Positions 1-64,000 of a stretch of DNA of 64,000 bases are shown piece after piece (position 1 is the stretch's first letter; every line of letters starts with the position of its first letter). The notes beneath the pieces were generated by a model, which had not been told where the DNA came from, did not search any database, and saw only the letters and a list, made by a program, of their open reading frames with translations. This stretch comes from Camelus bactrianus. Its lineage: Eukaryota > Chordata > Mammalia > Artiodactyla > Camelidae. The stretch spans positions 7,056,176 to 7,120,175 of the forward strand of contig NC_133550.1 of NCBI RefSeq assembly GCF_048773025.1. The letters run 5' to 3'. The position numbers and the translations under genes were made by a program.

Positions 1-2653
1 AGCCCCATGATGGAAGGTGGTTGGAGTTAGAAGCAAGACTGGGGAGGTGGGGTGTCTCTGTGGAGAGCAGAAAAGGCCCCAGGTAGCTTGACGCCTGGGT
101 TTTAAAGTGGTTCTGTTTGCCTCACCGAGTTGGTTGGTGGTGAGTCCAAGAGGGAGACTGGACATGTTCTGTTTAACTGCCTCCCTATCCTTTCTTATGT
201 TTCCACCGAGTCCACAGCTGTAACCCCAGCTCAAACCAAACTCTAACCAACATTTCAGGGAGAGGACCCCTCCCCAAACACACATGACTGTTCCTACCTT
301 AGGAATGGGGATACAAATCATCAGTTCTTTCCCATTCTGGGGGGGGGGGGGTGAAGGGGGCACTGTGCAGGCCTGGATGGCCATCGTGGGCCAGGGCAAC
401 CTAGGGATTCCTGTGTCCCCACTGCTGCCCTCATGCCCCAGGCCGACAGACACACAACTTTCTCCTTCCCTTTCCGAGAAGGGCACTTCCTGGCTCCAGT
501 TTACCTGACTCAGTGTCTAACCTCCTTCCTGCTGCTATGACAGGCCTTGCTGCTTCCCCTCCAGGGGAGCAGCCCTAGGGGCCTCTCCACTGCTTCTGCC
601 TTCTCTGCTGTGCGTGAACCCAGCCCCCAGAGTCCCCTTCTCTTTGGGGAGCAATGTCACTCCCTGCTAGTAGACAGAAGGGTGTACTTGCTACCTGGGA
701 GGATGGGGAAACAGATGGGATTGGGGAATGGGGAGAGGGGTTACTGAAGTTCCTGCTGAGGTTAGGCACGTTTTGTAGTGGGGAGGGCAGCCCCAGGCAG
801 ATACGGCTGTGGGATGGGGGGTGACTGCCTCCCTCTCTCCAGCGCCTCTCCACACACCTCCTTGAGCCAGCGTATGACCAGTTATCAGACAAACTGGACA
901 GTTGAAGCGGGTTTTGAGGCTGATGTGTTTGCCTCCTGGCTCTCTGATAGGCGATTTCGAATTCCTTCCTCCCTCCGTCGGGCTCAGAACCCTGAACACC
1001 TTCCCACCCTTGTCTTTCAAAGCAGGAGCATTGATCTGGGGATTGGAGGGGTGTTTGGATATTTGAGGCTGCTTCTCAAGACTTCCTTTTCTCCCAGTCT
1101 GGCTCCCCTTTTCTCCACTTTCTCTGTATTTTTTTGCTCCCAACCACTCCCCATTACTGGGCCGCTTAAGGATGTCAGTGAGAGCCCTGGCCGGAGCAAG
1201 ATCCTATCCAAGTCTCCCCAACTCTTGAAAACCTCCCTCCTTACCTTTGGCAAACCATTCCTTATCAAATCTACCTTTCTTTCCTCCTGCTGTAGTCTCA
1301 GTCTTTGTATATCACCCAAGCCTAAGGCTTATTGCCCTCAGTAGTCTTGTCTCAGGGTCTCCCACCACCACCACCACTCCGTGGGCTTTCCAGCCCCCCA
1401 GCTCCGGATGGTGGGGTAGGGGTTGCTTATCACTCTTGAGGAATCTGGGTGCAGTTGAGTGGGACCATGCAAGGGTCCCTGACCCTAGTGGAGCTGGGTG
1501 CTGGGTATGAGTGTTTGGAGAACCTAGATCCTCGCCCCTGTGTTCAGTTCCAGATTTCAGCCCAGTTAGCAGGATCCTGCATTGTTTGGAGAAGGAAGCA
1601 GTTGGCTCCGGATTGTTTCCGGTGCAGTGACCCCAGGCCCCAGTGTAAAACCTCCCTGGGAAAGAGGTGAGGGCCTGTGGGGGCAGACATTTGTCCCTCT
1701 TGCACTCCCATGGGAGATGAGAATCTCTCTGAGGCCTTGGCTTCCCTGGCTCCAGTACTCCTTCCTCCCAGCCCTTCCAAGTCTGTGGGAGGCAGTGGCC
1801 CCTGCTCTGAGTCTCCCTTGGGTCAGACATTACTAGGTCAGGGACTCTGTCTGCCTAAGTCCCCCACCCTGAGTCTCAGGAATGTCGTTATTCTCCGGGT
1901 TCATCCCAAGACAACTGTGCCATTATCTTGGCAACCTCTGGGCTGAGACCCCCTTCCTGGTTTTTTTGCCTCTGTCTATCTATCATCGGTGTGTGCTGTC
2001 TTGGCCTCGCAGAACCTCTGTCTCTCATCCTCCTGATTCATCTCTTATCTCATCCTTCGTGGAATTCTCTGTCCTGTCTCTCTCGGTCTTTGTCTCTTGC
2101 TTTGTTTCTGACTGTCTCATCCACCTCCATCCCGGCCTCTTGGTCTCCTGAAATCTACTTGGGGGCAGAAGTCTCTCCTCGTGCTCGCCATTTTGGAGTT
2201 ATTTTCCCCTCCCAGGCCAGACTTAGAATATCCAGTTTGGCAGTGAAAGTTCTCCCTCCGCTTTCCTCCAAGTTCCTCTCTCTTCTTCCCCCTCCACTAA
2301 TTTTGGGGATGGATTTTGGAGAGTGTTTCTGGAAGAAGGGAACTTGATACCCTTTGTGGGTTGTGTAAAAGGGGGAAAGCAGATATTTCAGAAAGAAGGG
2401 CGGAGGTTAGACTTCTGGCAGAACTTCCTCCTGACCTGAGAACTGGAGAAAGGTGTGGGGAATGGGTCAGGCTCTGAGAACTTTTGCTCTTGCTGTGCGT
2501 AAGCCATGTGTGTATGTTGTGGGGTAGGTGGGGAAGGCTTCCAAAGGTCTGGTGAAAGATATGCTGACCTCTGGAGGCATTCAGGAGGTCTGATTTCTAC
2601 TTGCAGGGAAAGGAAAAGATGGTAGGGAGGTCACTGGTCAGGCTGATGACCTG

Positions 2654-2673
2654 CTGAGTCAATATTGACTCAG
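2654..2673. promoter_or_regulatory. Inverted pair of AP-1/MARE-like motifs forming a 20-bp perfect palindrome
   Basis: The sequence CTGAGTCAATATTGACTCAG equals its own reverse complement and contains TGAGTCA and TGACTCA, both the AP-1 (Fos/Jun) core, in inverted orientation around AATATT. The left copy is preceded by TG, giving TGCTGAGTCA, a MARE half (Maf/NRF2/Bach). Intron 1 is a common site for enhancers. Binding is inferred; only the motif is seen. Confidence 0.45.
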
Positions 2674-3729
2674 GATGGAGGGGGAGACCCTTCCCCTCCC
2701 CCGGCAGTCCAAGCCATCCTGTCTGTCTGTCCAGGCCGCAAAGCAGAGGCCCAGACTCAGGAATGACAAAAATGTGTCTGAGCCTCACTGAGCTGCGGGA
2801 AGGAGCCACCCGGTAACACCCAAAATACATAAAATTCAGTGAAAAGCCCTCGGTTCTGGGTCTGGGAGGCCCTGCTGCTCCACCCCCAGACGCTTGGAAG
2901 TTCAGATTCTTGCAGGCTCAGCCCCTCACCCCCTGGCCATCCCTGACTCCCTGTTCCCTTAGATGTATCATGTGGTTCCCTTCAGAAAGCATCCCCCGAC
3001 ACACAGCCTACCTCTCCCTCTGCTGTGTCTGCTCTGGCAAAGGGCCCCTTGTATGCTTCCCCTGCTGAGGTCTCCCGGGCCAGGAAAGCTCCCCTCCCCT
3101 CCTCTCCATCTCTGCTCCCAAGGGAATGGGTGGGTTCTCCTCTGGAGGAGACTGCCATACCTCCCTGTCACCCTCTTTTCTCTGGTCAGGCACTCTTGCC
3201 GCCCTCCCCCACCCCACCCCCAAGGTCCCAGAATGGGACAAGACGACAGCCAAGGCTCGAGCAGGGCAGTGGGGTCTGTGTTGTGTCTGGATGCACACCC
3301 AGCCCTACACCTCCTGTTCTGGCTCCAGCTTGGTGGCCCTAGGGGCCATGGCTGGGCCGGGTGCCTGGGTTTGGGGGGGGCAGGGGTGTTGGCCAGAGTT
3401 AGCATGGCGGTCACATTCATCTCCGGGCAAAGCTGAGAACAGACAGCCCCTGTGTCCTGGCGTTCTCCTGCAGCCTCGCTCACTCTCCCTCTGTAGTCCT
3501 CTCCTCCTTCTCCCTCCTCTCTTTTCTCTTCTGTCCCTTCTTGTCCCTTTCCATCTGCTCCACCCTCTCCCCTCCTCTCTGAGGATCCCTGAAGGCCCCT
3601 GCCACCTCCTGCCATCCATCTCCCCTCTCCCACTGTCAGAGGCCCAGATACCCTCCCTGCCATTTCTCTTCTTCATCCTTTCTCATCCGGCTCCATCGTT
3701 ATGGCCAGTGAGAAGCCACCTGTTCAGTT

Positions 3730-3882
3730 GCTAATCGCTCTGTGCCTCAGTTTGCTCATCTGTGTGTTGGGGATTGCCACGGTGCCCACGTCACAGGGTT
3801 ATGAGGATCTAAGTGAGTTAATATGTATAGTGTTTCAGCTCAGGGGCTGACACCGAGTGACCGTGTTGAAAAGTGTTAGCTC
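3730..3882 (+). repeat. MIR SINE fragment (sense)
   Basis: It carries the MIR core order: a tgtgcctcagttt-like block, an atctg...gggga block, then agggttatgaggat, gagttaatatgta and gtgttagct. It is an old, diverged mammal-wide SINE. Confidence 0.7.
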
Positions 3883-5439
3883 ATCTCCTTAGGAGGCCCC
3901 AAGTCTCATGAGGAGCGGGAGGCAGGGGAGGCCAGCAGCTGCTCCCAAACTTAGGGTAGTGTTCCCTCGTCTAGGGCCACAGAGGTGGGTTGTCTGGGTG
4001 CTGGCATCAGATGCAGAAGGCTCAGCCTAGGGGAGTGGGGTTGGCTGCTGGCTCTAAGCAGATTACAAGTTTCTTACCCCCCCCCCACCGCAGCTCCCTC
4101 CACCTCAGAGTGAGGCTTCCCTTGGCTGTGTAGACTGCCCCAAAGTAGGTTATTTGTTTCTTTCCTCCCCTCTCCTCCCCGAAGGAAATCAAAGACAGGC
4201 CTCAGCCTTCAAACTCGAGATTCTTAGGGCTTTTTCCACCATCCCTGGCAGGAAGGAAGTTCTTTCACATCTCTCTCCGAGATCCTTGTGCTGCCCTGGC
4301 CCTTAGGAGACGTGCACCCCTGTCCTTCATCCCTGGCCTGAGGGCGTGCTGCTGCGGGACAGGGGACAGGGGCCTGAGTGCCCCTCTTCCTTCACTCCCC
4401 ATCCCCCACTCCCCTCCCTCCGCAAGAGCACATCTGGTTTGTGAATCTCTCTCATTCCAGCTTTCAGAGTTTGCCAGCTGCTGTTTCCTCTGCCGAGTTC
4501 AGGCCAAAAATGGGGGTGGGGGACAGCAGGAGGGACAAAGTGAGGGCCAAAGGAGGGGGAATCATGGCTGGGACGCAGAATGGAGGGGCAGTTGGAGTGA
4601 CCAACCAGTGACCTCAGGCCTGGGGCTGAGTTCTACCCTGGGGAGGAGAGGGGGCGTGGACTACGTCCAGGTGGGGGGTGAGGGTGGCATGGGGGCCTTT
4701 CTGGGCTCCAAACAGCCCATCTGCCTCTGAGTCCCACTCCAGCCCCCTCTGTCCCGTCCCCCCCCCCCCCAGCCAGTCTCGGCTGGCCAGGGGAAGAGGA
4801 CCGTTCTCCGGCATGCTAACTAGGCTGGCGGGCTCTTTCCCCGGGAAGACCTCACAGCTGGCCCAGTGGGGCAATGAACTCAGCATTATCCACCTCCTCA
4901 AGGGGCCTTTATTCCCTGCTCAGGGTGGGGGGTAGGGGAGGGGGACTCCGGGGTGGGGGGCCTGGCCAGGCCATCCTTGATGTGTTTCCTGAACTCGGCT
5001 CTCGTCCTGGCCAGGGGCCTGAGTGCAGTCCCCCGCTGCCAGAGATGGGGGTTAGGGAGGGAGGACGTCCTCTCAGCGTGGCTCCCCTCAGACTCCGTCC
5101 CTCCCTGCTCAGAGCCCTGAGCTCACTCCGCCCTGCATTCGAGCTGGTTGTGTACAGCTGTCTTCCTGGGGTTCTGTGGCTCCTGAGGGGCCACCCTGCT
5201 CCTCCCTGGCCCCCCCAGTGCCTAGCACAGTGCCCAGCACAGAGCTGGTCCCCAGGCATGATAGCCGAAGAGCAGGGGGACCGACACAGACAGAGGAGAG
5301 GGTGATGAAGGGCCAGGAGAATGGGTGAGGGTGAAGGGGAGGGGACCCTTCTTTCCCTGGAAGCCATGGTGATGGGATTGGCAGGAGCAACTCCTGAACA
5401 TCTCTCAGGGGAAGTGAGGAGACTGGTGTGGACTGCTCT

Positions 5440-5664
5440 GGTTGAGCTTGGAGTCAGCTCAACTGGTGTGAGTCCTGGTTTTGTCACTTGCCTGCTGTGT
5501 GACCCACCCTCTCTGAGGCTTGGTTTCCTCATCTAGGAAATGGTGGATGTTAGTACTACCTACTTTGTCATTATTGTGGGGAGGATTAAATAAGATGATG
5601 CATGGAAAAAACCTGGTTTACCACATTTCCTGGCACATGCTGAGGTAACAGTAAGAGTTAGTGT
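5440..5664 (+). repeat. Near full-length MIR SINE (sense)
   Basis: It starts with gagtcagct, continues through a cctgctgtgtgacc block, the gtttcctcatct motif and ggattaaata, and ends at tcctggcacatgctgag. This is the complete MIR order, with moderate divergence. Confidence 0.75.
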
Positions 5665-6359
5665 TACCGTCCTTAATTCCTCCTTGGAGATGAGATAAGA
5701 AGAGGGGGTGGGTGCAGAGGGAAGCTGGTAGGGGTGAGAGGTTTGGGCAAAGAGGCCCTGGAGATAGGAACTTCAAGGGTCATCTGGGCTGTAACCAGCT
5801 CCTACAGGTCACTCCAGCCGTTCCCCAGCCCCAGCTCTCCAACTCTGTCATCCTGAGCAATCGTAGGTGCCTCTTACCTTGGGCGTCTGCTGAAAGTCTA
5901 ACTGGCAAGGGAGGCTGTACCTGTAGATGACGGAGGTGGAGGCAGGGCTCTCTTGTCCTCCTGTACCTCTGCTAATACCATCTCCGAGCCACCACTGTGC
6001 CAAGGGCATCACATACACACTTGACATGCTGTCTGGGGGCCTGGTGGTTAGGAGCTGGAGATGAGCAGAGTGCTGGGTTCCAGGGACCACGAGTGTCCCA
6101 GAGGGCAGAGGAGTAGAGAAAGACCAGCTCCAGACCTCTTGTGGGATGGAGAGGAAGATAAAGGGAAAACATGTCAAAGGCCTTATCACTCTCAGTCCGC
6201 AAAGCCGGGTGTGCTGGTGTCTGATCAGAGTAACAGCAAAGAGCGAGGGCTTGGACCCTGAGGACTGGGCGAGGGCACACTGGACAGGCAACCTTGGGGA
6301 CTAGGTAGGGGGCATCCTTCCCTTCCTCCCATCACAGGTACACAGTGTTCCAGGAGTGA

Positions 6360-64000
<57,641 letters not shown>

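Noticed and set aside
2968-3663. 231-codon minus-strand open frame in intron 1
   Set aside because: Low-complexity Gly/Arg/Glu-rich translation of a pyrimidine-rich stretch, not a protein family.
4080-4100. C-run plus CAG in intron 1 as the acceptor of an extra exon
   Set aside because: No open frame with LRP1-like or other recognisable sequence follows, and no suitable donor pairs with it.

Overview
The window is one stretch of a mammalian nuclear genome, and as far as I can see it holds a single gene on the + strand: LRP1 (low-density lipoprotein receptor-related protein 1, CD91, alpha-2-macroglobulin receptor). It starts inside intron 1 and stops at, or within a base or two of, the 3' end of exon 66 of a gene that has 89 exons in human. 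I placed 65 consecutive coding exons (numbered 2-66 by analogy to human). All 64 intervening introns are GT-AG. Every junction keeps frame, and the exons sum to 10,401 nt, or 3,467 codons, corresponding to about residues 23-3489 of the ~4,544-residue human receptor. The promoter, exon 1 (signal peptide) and everything from the middle of ligand-binding cluster IV onward (transmembrane segment, furin site, NPxY tail) lie outside.

Layout: 1-6516 intron 1, with an inverted AP-1 palindrome. 6517-9089 complement-type repeats CR1-2 (cluster I). 11185-12543 EGF1-2. 12664-23287 beta-propeller 1. 23731-23874 EGF3. 25081-29190 propeller 2. 29517-29642 EGF4. 31696-37976 cluster II (CR3-10). 39106-39351 EGF5-6. 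39563-42267 propeller 3. 42479-42610 EGF7. 42895-44357 propeller 4. 44678-44812 EGF8. 46316-48083 propeller 5. 48380-54320 EGF9 and propeller 6. 55074-55199 EGF10. 55394-58530 cluster III (CR11-20). 58340-59570 (overlapping the last cluster III exon) EGF11-12. 59726-61767 propeller 7. 62271-62419 EGF13. 62842-64000 first four repeats of cluster IV (CR21-24). The CR clusters bind ligands through calcium cages; the propeller/EGF blocks support folding and acid-dependent ligand release in endosomes.

Organism: a placental mammal. Introns hold old shared repeats (MIR, L2, L1-like, hAT) but no Alu, B1/B2, carnivore, bovine or equine SINE that I recognise. One young minus-strand SINE at 28184-28289, inside a perfect 14-bp target-site duplication, resembles the tRNA-derived SINE of camelids. 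A camel or alpaca is therefore my best guess, not a certainty.

The most interesting signal is a 51-nt, phase 1-1 segment in intron 19 (33604-33654), flanked by usable AG/GT sites and encoding the missing C-terminal half of a class A repeat ([13 protein letters not shown]). It would regenerate a complete CR6 if spliced to exon 19 in place of exon 20. It looks like an undocumented alternative exon, or its relic, in the main ligand-binding cluster. Other leads are a G-quadruplex-bearing 93-nt intron, a possible mirtron intron, a (GT)n/(TCTG)n tract close to the exon 11 acceptor, and several minisatellites beside splice sites.
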